40,575 nucleotides of DNA from Corynebacterium senegalense (GCF_900411315.1 NZ_LS990887.1:713663-754237), one strand, 5' to 3'. Counted from the stretch's first letter, positions 1-8,416 are shown. Numbers and translations are program-made. Notes: generated from the sequence alone by a model not told the origin.

Positions 1-36
1 CGCTCGCTGTGCCCGTTGTTGTAGTTCTTTTTTTTT

Positions 37-42
37 TATAAG
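37..42 (+). promoter_or_regulatory. Putative -10 element of the TetR gene
   Basis: TATAAG follows a long T tract in an AT-rich island that stands out from the GC-rich surroundings. It lies about 50 nt upstream of the TetR GTG start and about 15 nt upstream of an inverted repeat. No clear -35 hexamer is visible, which is common in corynebacterial promoters. Inferred from sequence alone. Confidence 0.4.
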
Positions 43-57
43 GACCCGCCGCCCCCG

Positions 58-78
58 GGATCTACACCCGGTAGATCC
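58..78. promoter_or_regulatory. Inverted repeat, candidate TetR autoregulatory operator
   Basis: GGATCTAC-ACCCG-GTAGATCC is a perfect 8-bp inverted repeat with a 5-bp spacer. It sits between the AT-rich putative promoter and the TetR GTG start at 95. TetR dimers typically bind such palindromes near their own promoter and autorepress. The size and place fit this, but binding is inferred. Confidence 0.5.
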
Positions 79-94
79 TCCGCAGCCTCAAGCC

Positions 95-667
95 GTGACC
101 CACCCCCTCACCCCGCGCCAGCGCGAACTGTTCAACGCGCTGCTGACCGACTTCCTCGCCGAGGGCTTCGAATCCTTCACCATCGACGCGGCCGCGAAGC
201 GCTACCGCTGCTCGAAATCCACGATCTACGCCCTCGGGCGCACCCGCGACGCGATCATCCGCCGCGTCCTGGTGAGCTACTTCCGGGAGATCGCGCGCCG
301 CACGGCGATCCAGGACCGCCCCGGCCTGACGGCCGCCGCCGCCCTGGAGACGTACTTCAGCGCGATGACCAGCGCCCTCGCCCCGGCCAGCCCAGCGTTC
401 ATGCGCGACCTCGCCGCGGAGCCCGTCGCCCAGGAGGTCTACTCCGTGAACACGGCGGCGGCGACGGAAAACGTGCGGGCGCTGCTCGAGCGCGGCGTGG
501 CCTCGGGCGAGTTTTCCGCCGGGTCCACGGCCTTCCTCTCCCGCCTGATCTACCACACCATGCGCGACATCCAGCGCGGCGAATACGCCGGCACCATCGC
601 CCCCGCCGACGCCTACCGCGAGCTCGGTCAACTCCTGCTGCGAGGCATCTCCCGCACCCCCATGTAG
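95..667 (+). CDS. TetR/AcrR-family transcriptional regulator
   Basis: A 190-residue protein with TetR organisation. The N-terminal helix-turn-helix (about residues 8-55) contains FESFTIDAAAKRYRCSKST, where the DNA-recognition helix is expected, followed by an aromatic/glycine segment (IYALGRT). The C-terminal 130 residues are helical and alanine-rich, as in TetR ligand and dimerisation domains. The GTG start at 95 places the HTH at the usual distance from the N-terminus. A perfect 8-5-8 inverted repeat lies 16 nt upstream of the start, so autorepression is likely. The next gene is a decayed acyl-CoA synthetase on the same strand, which suggests the regulator once controlled acyl-CoA metabolism. 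It could now act on the acyl-CoA operon at 2315-5354. The ligand is unknown. Confidence 0.85.
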   Translation: MTHPLTPRQRELFNALLTDFLAEGFESFTIDAAAKRYRCSKSTIYALGRTRDAIIRRVLVSYFREIARRTAIQDRPGLTAAAALETYFSAMTSALAPASPAFMRDLAAEPVAQEVYSVNTAAATENVRALLERGVASGEFSAGSTAFLSRLIYHTMRDIQRGEYAGTIAPADAYRELGQLLLRGISRTPM

Positions 668-671
668 TTTC

Positions 672-1791
672 TTGCGCAAAAACGTTTTCCCTGTCTCTGG
701 TTATTACTTCGAAGTCGAACTACAGTCAGGTGAAACACGCGCCACGCCCCGGCCCGCCGAGTACACCCCCACCCAGCCGACGCGGGCGGACGAGTCGCTG
801 CTGCTCTACTTCACATCGGGCACGACGTCGAAAGCCAAGCTCGTCGATCACACGCACACGTCCTACCCCGTCGGCCACCTCACCACGATGTACTGGATCG
901 GGCTCGCGCTCGGAGACGTCCACCTCAACGTCGCGGCCCCGGGGTGGGCCAAGCACGCGTGGTCGAACATCTTCGCGCCCTGGATCGCCGGGGCGACCGT
1001 GTTCTGCTACAACTACTCCCGCTTCGACGCGGTCGGGCTCATGGACACTATGGAGGCGGAGGGCGTGACCAGCTTCTGCGCCCCGCCCACGGTCTGGCGC
1101 ATGCTCATCCAGGCCGATCTGACCCGGATGAAGAACCCGCCCACAAAGCTCGTCGCCGCGGGCGAACCGCTCAACCCCGAGCTGATCGCCACCATCGAGC
1201 GCGCCTGGAACACCTCCGTGCGCGACGGCTTCGGTCAGACGGAGACCACCCTGCAGATCGCCAACACCCCCGGCCAGAAGGTCAAGCCGGGCTCGATGGG
1301 CCGGCCGCTTCCCGGCTGTGAGGTCGCGCTCATCGACCCCGCCACCGACGAGATCGCCGAGCGCGACGAAGACGGCTACATCTTCTACATCGGCCGCGCC
1401 GACGACGTGTTCAAGGCCTCCGACTACCGGCTCTCCCCCCTTCGAGCTGGAGTCCGTGGTGATCGAACACGCCGCCGTCGCCGAAGTCGCCGTCGTCCCC
1501 TCCCCCGACCCGATCCGCCTGGCGGTGCCCAAGGCCTACGTCGCCCTCGCCCCCGGGCACGAGCCCACCGCCGAGGTTGCCGAGTCCATCCTCCGGCACT
1601 GCCGCGACGGCCTGGCGGCCTACAAGCGCATCCGCAGGCCCGAGTTCTACGAGCTGCCCAGAACCATCTCCGGCAAGATCCGCCGCGTCGAGCTGCGCAA
1701 GCGGGAAAACGAGATCCACGCGGCCGACGGCGGACAGACCAGCGCCTCAACCGAGTACGCCGACACGGACTTTCCCGACCTGAAGGGCTGA
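672..1791 (+). pseudogene. Decayed AMP-forming acyl-CoA synthetase (5' truncated, frameshifted)
   Basis: Remnant of an AMP-binding acyl-CoA synthetase of the medium-chain/acetyl-CoA synthetase-like class. From about position 760 the frame reads the adenylate motif LLYFTSGTTSKAKLV, then GFGQTE and the hinge region ending YIGRADDVFKASDYRLSP. The frame then breaks, and the C-terminal domain (FELESVVIEHAAVAEVAVVP through the catalytic-lysine region RTISGKIRRVELR) continues one frame over until TGA at 1789-1791. The break falls in a run of six C at 1435-1440; five C would restore a continuous protein. The N-terminal 150 or so residues found in such enzymes are absent. What precedes is a low-GC patch (about 668-740) without family similarity. 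The 5' loss argues for a real pseudogene even if the frameshift were a sequencing error. A TTG at 672 opens the frame but is a poor start candidate. Confidence 0.8.
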
Positions 1792-1796
1792 GCGGC

Positions 1797-1802
1797 TAGG
1801 AT
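1797..1802 (+). promoter_or_regulatory. -10 element, leaderless promoter of the MarR gene
   Basis: TAGGAT is followed by 6 nt and then the ATG at 1809, so transcription should begin at or next to the A of the start codon. No ribosome binding site is present. The same arrangement recurs at many starts in this window. Confidence 0.55.
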
Positions 1803-1808
1803 TCGGGC

Positions 1809-2318
1809 ATGCCGATCAACATCGACAGCCTCGCCGAGGCCCGCCGCCTGTGGGCCGAGCGCTACTCCGGGGAGGCCGCCCGGGGCATGTTCACAGTGTC
1901 CTCCCTCGACCGCGCCGCCCACCTCCTGCGCGCCGGGGCGGAGCAGGCGCTCGCCCCGTTCAGCATCACGTTCGCGCAGTTCGAGCTGCTCACCCTGCTC
2001 ATGTGGACCCGCTCCGGCGGCCTGCCGATGTCCAAGATCAGCTCCCGCCTGCACGTCCCGCCCGCCTCGCTGACGCACACGGTGCGCCGCCTCGAGGGCG
2101 AGGGGCTCGTGGCCCGGGTGGCGTCCCAGCGCGACCGGCGCTCGACGCTCGTTTCCATCACCGACCAGGGCATTGCCCTGGCCTCGGCGGCCGGGCCCGC
2201 GCTGAGCTCCTACTTCGAGGGCATCGAGCTCACCCCGGAGCAGCACGACGGCATCGCCGGGGCAACCGCCGCGCTGCGCCGGGCTGCCGGCGAGTACGTC
2301 GAGGAGCTGCCCTGCTAG
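1809..2318 (+). CDS. MarR-family transcriptional regulator
   Basis: A 169-residue winged-helix regulator. Residues about 35-125 carry the MarR core: [11 protein letters not shown], the recognition region [23 protein letters not shown], and the wing [18 protein letters not shown] with the conserved D-R-R. MarR dimers usually bind a palindrome in their target promoter and release it on binding an aromatic or acyl-CoA ligand. It follows the broken acyl-CoA synthetase and converges with the enoyl-CoA hydratase gene, the two stop codons overlapping in the same CTAG (2315-2318). Regulation of the neighbouring acyl-CoA operon is plausible but not shown. The start lacks an RBS but has a TAGGAT hexamer 6 nt upstream. 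Confidence 0.87.
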   Translation: MPINIDSLAEARRLWAERYSGEAARGMFTVSSLDRAAHLLRAGAEQALAPFSITFAQFELLTLLMWTRSGGLPMSKISSRLHVPPASLTHTVRRLEGEGLVARVASQRDRRSTLVSITDQGIALASAAGPALSSYFEGIELTPEQHDGIAGATAALRRAAGEYVEELPC

Positions 2319-3076
2319 GAGTGCGTGAACTCCGGGTCGCGCTTCTCCACGAACGCCGCCATGCCCTCCTTCTGGTCGGCGGAGGCGAAGATGGAGTGGA
2401 AGGTGCGGCGCTCGAAGAGCAGGCCCTGCGAGAGGGAGGTCTCGCCCACCGCGTTGATCTGCTCCTTGATCATGGTGGTGGCCACCAGCGACTTCGCCGC
2501 GATCGTCGCCGCGGTGTCCAGGGCGGAGTCGAGCAGCTCCCCGGCGGGAACGACGCGCGCGACGAGGCCGGAGCGCTCGGCCTCCTCGGCGTCCATCATG
2601 CGCCCGGTGAGGCACATCTCCATCGCCTTGGCCTTGCCCACCGCGCGGGTGAGGCGCTGCGAACCGCCCATGCCCGGGGTGATGCCGAGGTTGACCTCCG
2701 GCTGGCCGAACTTCGCGCCGTCGCCGGCGATGATGAAGTCGCACATCATGGCCAGCTCGCAGCCGCCGCCGAGGGCGTAGCCGTTCACGGCGGCGATGAG
2801 CGGGGTGCGCGCCCGGGTCAGCTCGTCCCAGCCGGCGAACCAATCGGAGACGTACATGTCGGTCGCGCCCTTCGGCGCCATCTCCTTGATGTCGGCGCCG
2901 GCGGCGAAAGCCTTCTCCGAGCCGGTGAGCACGATCGCACCGATGGCCTCGTCGCGGTCGAACTCGGTAACGGCGGCGGTCACCTCCTCCATCGTCTGCT
3001 TGTTCAGGGCGTTGAGGGCCTCGGGGCGGTTCAGGGTAATGAGGCCGACACGGCCGCGGGTTTCGGTGAGGATCAT
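2315..3076 (-). CDS. Enoyl-CoA hydratase (crotonase family)
   Basis: A 253-residue crotonase-fold protein that should hydrate trans-2-enoyl-CoA to 3-hydroxyacyl-CoA. Both catalytic glutamates of true hydratases are present: Glu107 in GGGCELAM and Glu127 in FGQPEVNLG. The oxyanion-hole segment AAGADIKEM is intact, and the length is normal for a bacterial EchA/PaaF/FadB-like hydratase. ATG at 3076 follows an AAAGGAC ribosome binding site. It is the last gene of a minus-strand operon behind thiolase and the HIBCH-like gene (36-nt gap). No 3-hydroxyacyl-CoA dehydrogenase lies beside it, so the pathway is incomplete locally. Branched-chain amino acid, short-chain fatty acid or phenylacetate-type degradation are all possible. 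Confidence 0.9.
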   Translation of the reverse strand: MILTETRGRVGLITLNRPEALNALNKQTMEEVTAAVTEFDRDEAIGAIVLTGSEKAFAAGADIKEMAPKGATDMYVSDWFAGWDELTRARTPLIAAVNGYALGGGCELAMMCDFIIAGDGAKFGQPEVNLGITPGMGGSQRLTRAVGKAKAMEMCLTGRMMDAEEAERSGLVARVVPAGELLDSALDTAATIAAKSLVATTMIKEQINAVGETSLSQGLLFERRTFHSIFASADQKEGMAAFVEKRDPEFTHS

Positions 3077-3112
3077 GGGGTGTCCTTTCTCTCGGTGGGT
3101 GGGAGGTGTGGT

Positions 3113-4162
3113 TCAGGCGTTGCCGAACGACGGGGCCACGGCGCCGTCGACGGGCTCGAAGACGGCGGAGACGACGTCGGCGGGGACGTCGTCAAGCGAT
3201 GCGTACTCCCAGCTCGGGTTGCGGTCCTTGTCGATGATCTGGGCGCGGATGCCCTCGGCAAACTCGGGGTGGCGCTGCATGTTCAGCGACATCCAGAACT
3301 CCTGGGTCAGTGTGCCGGCGAGGTCGAGCACGAGGTTGCGGTTCAGCGACTCCTCGGTGACGCGGATGCCCAGCGGCGAGTTGCGCCGCATCGCCTTCGC
3401 CGCCTTCGCCGCCCACTCGCTGTCGCTGGCCTCGAGCCGGGCGAGGACCTCGGAGGCGTCGGCCGCGGAGTAGACCTCGGCCATCTCGGGGCGGTCGGCG
3501 CCGAAGCCCGGCCCGGTCTCGCGCGCGAACTCGCGGACAGCTTCCGCGTCGCCGGTCTCGCAGAGCTTTTCGACGAGCGCCCCGAGCCGCTCCTGCGGCA
3601 CGTAGACGTCGGCGAAGCCGGTGTCGATGGCCTCCGCGGCCCCGACGTGCAGGGCGGTGTAGGCGAGGTGGCGGCCGAGCCCCTCGGGAGCCCGGGACAA
3701 CAGGTGGGACCCACCGGCGTCGGGCGAGTAGCCGATGCCGACCTCCGGCATGCCGATGCGCGAGTCGTCGGTGACCACGCGGTGCGAGCCGTGGGCGGAG
3801 ATGCCGATGCCGCCGCCGAGAACGATCCCGGTCATGAGCGGCACGTAGGGCTTCGGGTAGGTGGAGATGGCGTGGTTGAGCTCGTACTCTTCCTTCCAGA
3901 AGGTCGCACCCTCCCCGCCGCCCTCGAGCGCGTCGCGGTAGAGGGTGGCGATGTCGCCGCCGGCGCACAGGCCGCGCTCGCCCGCGCCGCGGACAATGAC
4001 GAGGTCGACGGTGTCGTCACCCGCCCAGTCGTCGAGGACGCGGCGCATCTGCCGAATCATGTCCAGGTTGAGCGCGTTCATGGCCTTCGGCCGGTTCAGG
4101 GTGATCACGCCGGCGCGGCCGTTGGTCTCGCTGAGAACGGTGGTGCTGGTGTCGGTGCACAT
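3113..4162 (-). CDS. 3-hydroxyisobutyryl-CoA hydrolase-type crotonase (copy 1)
   Basis: A 349-residue crotonase-superfamily protein of HIBCH type. HIBCH releases 3-hydroxyisobutyrate from its CoA ester in valine breakdown. It shows CAGGDI (oxyanion region), the HIBCH hallmark TYPKPYVPLMTGIVLGGGIG, and the catalytic pair Glu140/Asp148 in GMPEVGIGYSPDAGG. The extra C-terminal 100 residues (FWMSLNMQRHPEFAEGIRA) separate HIBCH from ordinary hydratases. Start ATG at 4162 lies 1 nt from the thiolase stop codon, so the two are translationally coupled. A second, diverged HIBCH-like gene lies at 17225-18211. Some proteins of this subfamily act as hydratases or isomerases, so the substrate is not certain. 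Confidence 0.85.
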   Translation of the reverse strand: MCTDTSTTVLSETNGRAGVITLNRPKAMNALNLDMIRQMRRVLDDWAGDDTVDLVIVRGAGERGLCAGGDIATLYRDALEGGGEGATFWKEEYELNHAISTYPKPYVPLMTGIVLGGGIGISAHGSHRVVTDDSRIGMPEVGIGYSPDAGGSHLLSRAPEGLGRHLAYTALHVGAAEAIDTGFADVYVPQERLGALVEKLCETGDAEAVREFARETGPGFGADRPEMAEVYSAADASEVLARLEASDSEWAAKAAKAMRRNSPLGIRVTEESLNRNLVLDLAGTLTQEFWMSLNMQRHPEFAEGIRAQIIDKDRNPSWEYASLDDVPADVVSAVFEPVDGAVAPSFGNA

Positions 4163-4163
4163 T

Positions 4164-5354
4164 CTATGCCTCCAGAAGTAGTGCTTCGCCCTGCCCGCCG
4201 CCGCCGCAGAGGGCGACCCCGGCCCTGGCTGCCTGGCCCGCCGCGAGCTGGTGCGCGGCGTGGACGACGAGCCGGGCGCCAGAGGCGCCGATCGGGTGGC
4301 CCATGGCGATGGCCCCGCCGTGGGGGTTGACGTCGTCGGGGCTGATCCCTAGCTGGCGGGCGGCGTGGACGACGACCGAGGCGAAGGCCTCGTTGATCTC
4401 GATGTGGTCGAGCTCGCCGATGCCCCACCCCTGCCGCTCGAGGGCGGACTGAAGGGCGTTGGCGGGCTGCGCCTGCAGGGAGGCGTCCGGCCCGGCGACC
4501 TGCCCGGGGGCGCGCAGGGTGGCCAGGACGCGCCACCCCAGTTCCTCGGCGTGGGCGCGGGTGGTGAGCACGACCGCGGCCGCGCCGTCGGTGATGGGCG
4601 AGGAGTTGCCCGCGGTGATGGTGCCCTCTTTATCGAAGGCCGGGCGCAGCCCGGACAGGCTCTCCTCCGTCACCCCCTGCCGGATCCCCTCATCCGCTTC
4701 GACCGTGACCTCGCCCCTGCGGGTGGGCACGGTGACGGGGACGAGCTCGGGGGCGAAGACCCCGGCCTCGGTGGCGGAGAGTGCGCGCTGGTGGGATAGA
4801 GCCGCGGCTAGGTCCTGCTCCTCCCGGGTCGCCGGATAATGCTCGGCGTATTCCTCGGTGAGCAGGCCCATGGAGATGCCGAGGTCCGCGGCGCGCAGCC
4901 CGTCGTGCTCAATGTGGTCGAGGGCCTCGAAGGCGCCGTACTTCACCCCCGCGCGCGAGCGCGGCAGCAGGTGCGGCGCGTTGGTCATGGATTCCATGCC
5001 GCCCGCCACCACCACGCGCGCCTCGCCGGAGCGGATGAGGCGGGCGGAGTCGATGACGGCGGTGAGCCCGGAGAGGCACACCTTATTCACGGTCGAGGTG
5101 TGCGCGGCCGGGGAAACGCCCGCGCCGAGGGCCGCCTGCTTGGCGGGGTTCTGCCCCGCGCCCGCCTGGAGGACCTGCCCGAGGATGACGGCATCGACGG
5201 CCCCGCCGTCGACCCCCGCCTGGCGCAGGGCCCCGCGGATGGCGTGACTGCCCAGCTCCGTGGCGGGGAGCGAAGCGAGTCCCCCGAGTAATTTGCCAAA
5301 GGGGGTGCGCGCGGCCCCCACGATCACGACGTCGTCGGCAGCTTTGCCGGCCAT
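4164..5354 (-). CDS. Acetyl-CoA acetyltransferase / 3-ketoacyl-CoA thiolase
   Basis: A 396-residue thiolase that condenses two acetyl-CoA or cleaves 3-ketoacyl-CoA. All three catalytic blocks are present: Cys93 in VNKVCLSG, the NEAFASV and GGAIAMGHPIGASG blocks with the catalytic His, and the second Cys in LCGGGGQGEA. The ATG at 5354 is chosen because AAAGGA lies about 8 nt upstream and the protein then begins right at the family's first strand (DVVIVGAARTPFG). The frame is open further upstream, but those residues run through the promoter region. It heads the operon with the HIBCH-like and hydratase genes. An inverted repeat at 5371-5394 lies in its promoter. Biosynthetic versus degradative direction cannot be told; the degradative neighbours favour breakdown. 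Confidence 0.92.
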   Translation of the reverse strand: MAGKAADDVVIVGAARTPFGKLLGGLASLPATELGSHAIRGALRQAGVDGGAVDAVILGQVLQAGAGQNPAKQAALGAGVSPAAHTSTVNKVCLSGLTAVIDSARLIRSGEARVVVAGGMESMTNAPHLLPRSRAGVKYGAFEALDHIEHDGLRAADLGISMGLLTEEYAEHYPATREEQDLAAALSHQRALSATEAGVFAPELVPVTVPTRRGEVTVEADEGIRQGVTEESLSGLRPAFDKEGTITAGNSSPITDGAAAVVLTTRAHAEELGWRVLATLRAPGQVAGPDASLQAQPANALQSALERQGWGIGELDHIEINEAFASVVVHAARQLGISPDDVNPHGGAIAMGHPIGASGARLVVHAAHQLAAGQAARAGVALCGGGGQGEALLLEA

Positions 5355-5370
5355 ACGAAATCCTTTCGCT

Positions 5371-5394
5371 GTACGACATTTATTTAGATCGTAC
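5371..5394. promoter_or_regulatory. Inverted repeat in the thiolase promoter, candidate operator
   Basis: GTACGA-N12-TCGTAC is a perfect 6-bp inverted repeat around an AT-rich core, 17 nt upstream of the thiolase ATG. On the coding strand the core reads as a run of TAAAT-like -10 candidates, so a bound repressor would block the promoter. It does not resemble the repeat before the TetR gene at 95. The binding protein is unknown; the nearby MarR protein is one candidate. Confidence 0.4.
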
Positions 5395-5420
5395 CGTCGG
5401 CGCGGAGCCCGCGCCACCAC

Positions 5421-6293
5421 TCAGGCGGCGCCGAGGAACTCCCGCCACGCCGGCCACTCCCGCCCCATCTGGCGCTGACCGGAGGCGTAGTTGGACCGCA
5501 GCTTCTCCACCTTCCGCTCGGTGGAGCTGACCTGCATGTCATCCGGGAAAAACAGCTGGGCCCTGCCCTGCCTCTCCAGTTCCAGGAGCCGCTGCTTGGA
5601 GGCGTTGTAGCGGTCGGGGCGGCCGATGAGGGCCTCCGCCACGGCCGGGGTGCGGCGCAGAACGCTTCGCACGACCGATGTCCGCGTGACCTGCGGGCGG
5701 ACGTAGTCGCGCGGCTTCGTGCCGACGAAGAGGAACTTCTCGTACCCCGCGTCCTCGGCCTGCTGGATTGAGATGCCGCCGGATTCGCCGAGGGCACCGT
5801 CGACGTAGGGAATGCCGTCGATAAGCCGTGTCGGCATGATGAGCGGCAGGGTCGAGGAGGCCCGGACGAAAGAGTTCATGTCCGCGCGCTCGCGGATGTC
5901 GGCGCGGGTGAAGTAAACCGACTCGCCCGTGTCCGCCCGCGTGGCGGCGATGTTCATCTCGGCCGGGTTCGCTTCGAAGGCGTCGTAGTCGAAGGGCAGG
6001 TCCCCGTCGGAGGAGAGCTCGTAGATGAACTCCGCGTTGAAGTAACCGGTGCCCCGCAGCAGCGAGGAGACCCCGCCGAAACTGGGGTTGTTGGCGAAGT
6101 CGACGAAGCTCTCCTTTGCCCGCCACGCGTCGCCCGAGAGGTAGTTGACGGTGTGGCTCGACCCGGCCGAAACCCCGCCGACCCACCCGAAGCGCACCTC
6201 CTCCTCGATCAGCTTGACGACGCACGGGGCGGTGTACGAGTTCCGCATCCCGCCGCCCTCGAAGATCAGTGCAGTGTCGCGGGCATCAATCAT
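5421..6293 (-). CDS. Patatin-like phospholipase family protein
   Basis: A 290-residue patatin-fold acyl hydrolase. The oxyanion loop EGGGMR (residues 12-17), nucleophile elbow G-V-S-A-G with Ser42, and the catalytic Asp165 in VDGALGE form the complete Ser-Asp dyad. No signal peptide or membrane helix is visible, so it is probably cytosolic. It resembles the YjjU/RssA-like bacterial patatins, which are esterases or phospholipases of unclear substrate. ATG at 6293 is preceded by TAGCAT (6302-6307) eight nt upstream and no RBS, suggesting a leaderless or near-leaderless transcript. The 66-nt gap to the thiolase gene contains that gene's own promoter, so they are likely separate units. Confidence 0.85.
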   Translation of the reverse strand: MIDARDTALIFEGGGMRNSYTAPCVVKLIEEEVRFGWVGGVSAGSSHTVNYLSGDAWRAKESFVDFANNPSFGGVSSLLRGTGYFNAEFIYELSSDGDLPFDYDAFEANPAEMNIAATRADTGESVYFTRADIRERADMNSFVRASSTLPLIMPTRLIDGIPYVDGALGESGGISIQQAEDAGYEKFLFVGTKPRDYVRPQVTRTSVVRSVLRRTPAVAEALIGRPDRYNASKQRLLELERQGRAQLFFPDDMQVSSTERKVEKLRSNYASGQRQMGREWPAWREFLGAA

Positions 6294-6332
6294 GGCACCA
6301 GATGCTACCGCCGCCCGCGCCCGCGCGCCCGG

Positions 6333-7220
6333 CTACGGCGTCAGGGCGCCGCCGGTGACGGACAGCGTGGAGCCCGACACGTAGGAGGAGTCCTCCGAGG
6401 CGAGGTAGACGTAGGCACCCGTGAGCTCGGCGGGTTGGCCGGCGCGTCCCATCTCGGAGCCCTGGCCGAATTTCTGCACCTTCTCCGGCGGCTGGCCGTG
6501 GCTCGGCTGCAGGACCGTCCAGATCGGCCCGGGGGCGACGGCGTTGACGCGGATCCCGCGCGTGCTCAGCAGCCCCATGGACAGGCCCTTGGCGAAGTTG
6601 TTCATCGCCGCCTTCGTCATCGCGTAGTCAAGCAGGGTGTCCGAAGGGTCGTAGGCCTGGATGGACGAGGTGAAGATGATCGAGGAACCGGCCGGCATGT
6701 GCTTGACGGCCTCCTTGGTCACGCGGAACGATGAGTAAACGTTGGACTTCATGGTGGCGTCGAAGTCCTCGTCGCTGATCTCCAGGATGTCGTCGTGGTA
6801 GATCTGGCGCGAGGCGTTGTTGACTAGGATGTCCAGCCCGCCGAGCTCGGCGACTGCCTTGGCGACGGTGTCCTCGCACGCCTGGAGCTCGCGCAGGTCA
6901 CCGGGGATGGCCACGGCCTTGCGCCCGGCCTCCTTGATCGCCTTGAGCACGCGGTCCGCGTCCTCCTGTTCCTCCGGCAGGTAGGCGATGGCCACGTCCG
7001 CGCCCTCACGGGCGTAGGCGACAGCCACGGCGGCGCCGATGCCGGAGTCGCCGCCGGTAATCAGGGCCTTGCGGCCCTCCAGCTTGCCGCTGCCGACGTA
7101 GGAGTCGAGCCCGATGTCGGGCACCGGCTCAGCCTTCGTCTCCAGACCGGGGTGCTGCTGCACCTGGTCGGGGGGAGAGATGCGGGGGAACTTTTCGCGG
7201 GGGTCGGTCAGTCCGGCCAT
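6333..7220 (-). CDS. SDR-family oxidoreductase, YghA/YdaD (general stress protein 39) type
   Basis: A 295-residue short-chain dehydrogenase/reductase. It has the coenzyme loop TGGDSGIG, the NNAS motif, and the catalytic serine (TSSIQ) and Y-x3-K (DYAMTKAA) segments. The 40-residue N-terminal extension (FPRISPPDQVQQHPGLE) is typical of the stress-linked YghA/YdaD group that reduces aldehydes or ketones with NAD(P)H. Start ATG at 7220 is favoured over an in-frame upstream start because AGGAGG sits about 8 nt before it. It is flanked by YihY upstream and patatin downstream with short gaps. The physiological substrate is not known. Confidence 0.9.
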   Translation of the reverse strand: MAGLTDPREKFPRISPPDQVQQHPGLETKAEPVPDIGLDSYVGSGKLEGRKALITGGDSGIGAAVAVAYAREGADVAIAYLPEEQEDADRVLKAIKEAGRKAVAIPGDLRELQACEDTVAKAVAELGGLDILVNNASRQIYHDDILEISDEDFDATMKSNVYSSFRVTKEAVKHMPAGSSIIFTSSIQAYDPSDTLLDYAMTKAAMNNFAKGLSMGLLSTRGIRVNAVAPGPIWTVLQPSHGQPPEKVQKFGQGSEMGRAGQPAELTGAYVYLASEDSSYVSGSTLSVTGGALTP

Positions 7221-7276
7221 GGTGAACCTCCTATAAGCATTCGCTAATTCGTTGCCCACCCGAGCGTACAGAAAAA

Positions 7277-8404
7277 TTACCTGCCCTGATTCTTCACGTC
7301 GTCGGCCGCCCGGCCGACCCACCGCTCCAATTGCAGCCGGAACTTCGCCGCGTCCGCCGACTTCGGTCGGGCCTGGATGACGCTTTCGGAGTCATAGCCC
7401 ACCTGCAGCTCCTTCGCGCGCAGGACCTCCGCGTCGATCTTGACGCCGAGCAGCAGCACGACGTTCATCACCCACACCAGAACCAGGACCGTCAGCACGG
7501 TGCCGAACGCCCCGTAGGCGCTGCGCACGCCCACCGCCGAGACGTACCAGCTGAAGCCCGTCCAGATCACGGCGCTGCACGCGAAGGCGAGAAACGAACC
7601 CCAGGTCACGGGTCGGAAGCGGCCGCGCTGGACGTTGGGGGTGACCTGGTAGAGAAGCGACAGCAGGCCGAGCGAGACCAGGGCGACAAAAGGCAGCTGG
7701 AGCCACTGCCACACCGGAAGGAAAATCCGGGTCAGGTACTCCACCTCCTCCGTCAGGCCGAGCGGGTCGGCGACCTTCCCCAGCACGCCCGCCACCAGGG
7801 ACTCGCGCAGGGCGAGGGCCAGGATGATCACGAGCGCGCCCGCCTCGAGGACGAGGGTGACAAGCCACATCGTCACCCAGGTCACCACGAAGTTGCGTCC
7901 CTCGACGCGCCCGTAGATCACGTTGGCGTTGCGGGAGAAGGAGCGCACGTAGGCGGAGGCCGAGACGAGGGAGACGGCCACCGAGATGGCCAGCGCCCAG
8001 GTGTTTTCCGAGGGCGTGCCCACGATGGTGTTCAGTAGGTCGAGGGCCTGGGCGCGCAGGGTCTCCGGGACGTAGCGCGCCACCAGCTCCCGCAGAAGCT
8101 GCGGGGCGTCGGCGCCTTCGCGCGGGAGGAGGAGGATCACCAGTGAATAGGTGGCCAGGATCGCTGGGGCCAGGGCGAGGACCGTGTAGTAGGTCAGGCT
8201 GGCGGCGCGGTCGACCATCGCGTCGACGGAGAAGTCGGCCACGAGGCGCCGAAACACGAGACGGTAGCCGGGCCCGCTGAGCCGGTTGCCGCGCACGGCC
8301 AGGGGGTCGGGAAGCGCGCCGGCCGGCGGGACCACGTCCACCTGCCGCACGCCGTAGGGCAGGACGAGTTCCGCCCGGGAGCTCGATCCTGCGTCCTTGT
8401 CCAT
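7277..8404 (-). CDS. YihY/BrkB-family integral membrane protein
   Basis: A 375-residue membrane protein of the YihY (formerly BrkB / mis-assigned RNase BN) family. After a hydrophilic 60-residue N-terminus come about six hydrophobic segments, including ASLTYYTVLALAPAILATYS, where the family core starts, and the closing pair VLTVLVLVWVMNVVLLLGVKIDAE. The hydrophilic tail is about 40 residues. The function of the family is unsettled; export or envelope-permeability roles have been proposed. ATG at 8404 is supported by TACGCT at 8411-8416, 6 nt upstream, as a leaderless promoter, with no RBS. The DUF2200 stop lies only 20 nt upstream of this start, so read-through from that gene is possible. Confidence 0.85.
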   Translation of the reverse strand: MDKDAGSSSRAELVLPYGVRQVDVVPPAGALPDPLAVRGNRLSGPGYRLVFRRLVADFSVDAMVDRAASLTYYTVLALAPAILATYSLVILLLPREGADAPQLLRELVARYVPETLRAQALDLLNTIVGTPSENTWALAISVAVSLVSASAYVRSFSRNANVIYGRVEGRNFVVTWVTMWLVTLVLEAGALVIILALALRESLVAGVLGKVADPLGLTEEVEYLTRIFLPVWQWLQLPFVALVSLGLLSLLYQVTPNVQRGRFRPVTWGSFLAFACSAVIWTGFSWYVSAVGVRSAYGAFGTVLTVLVLVWVMNVVLLLGVKIDAEVLRAKELQVGYDSESVIQARPKSADAAKFRLQLERWVGRAADDVKNQGR

Positions 8405-8410
8405 GCTCAC

Positions 8411-8416
8411 AGCGTA
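8411..8416 (-). promoter_or_regulatory. -10 element, leaderless promoter of the YihY gene
   Basis: On the minus strand TACGCT is followed by 6 nt and ATG at 8404. No ribosome binding site is visible. It fits the TANNNT pattern seen at other starts here. Confidence 0.5.

Noticed and set aside
25..37. Long T tract at the left edge, considered as an intrinsic terminator of a gene outside the window
   Set aside because: No GC-rich stem precedes it inside the window, and the sequence before it is cut by the edge. It fits equally well as AT-rich promoter DNA.
1850..4330. 826-codon open frame on the plus strand across marR and the acyl-CoA operon
   Set aside because: It is antisense to the hydratase, HIBCH-like and thiolase genes, all of which have catalytic residues intact. 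The composition is that of a shadow frame.
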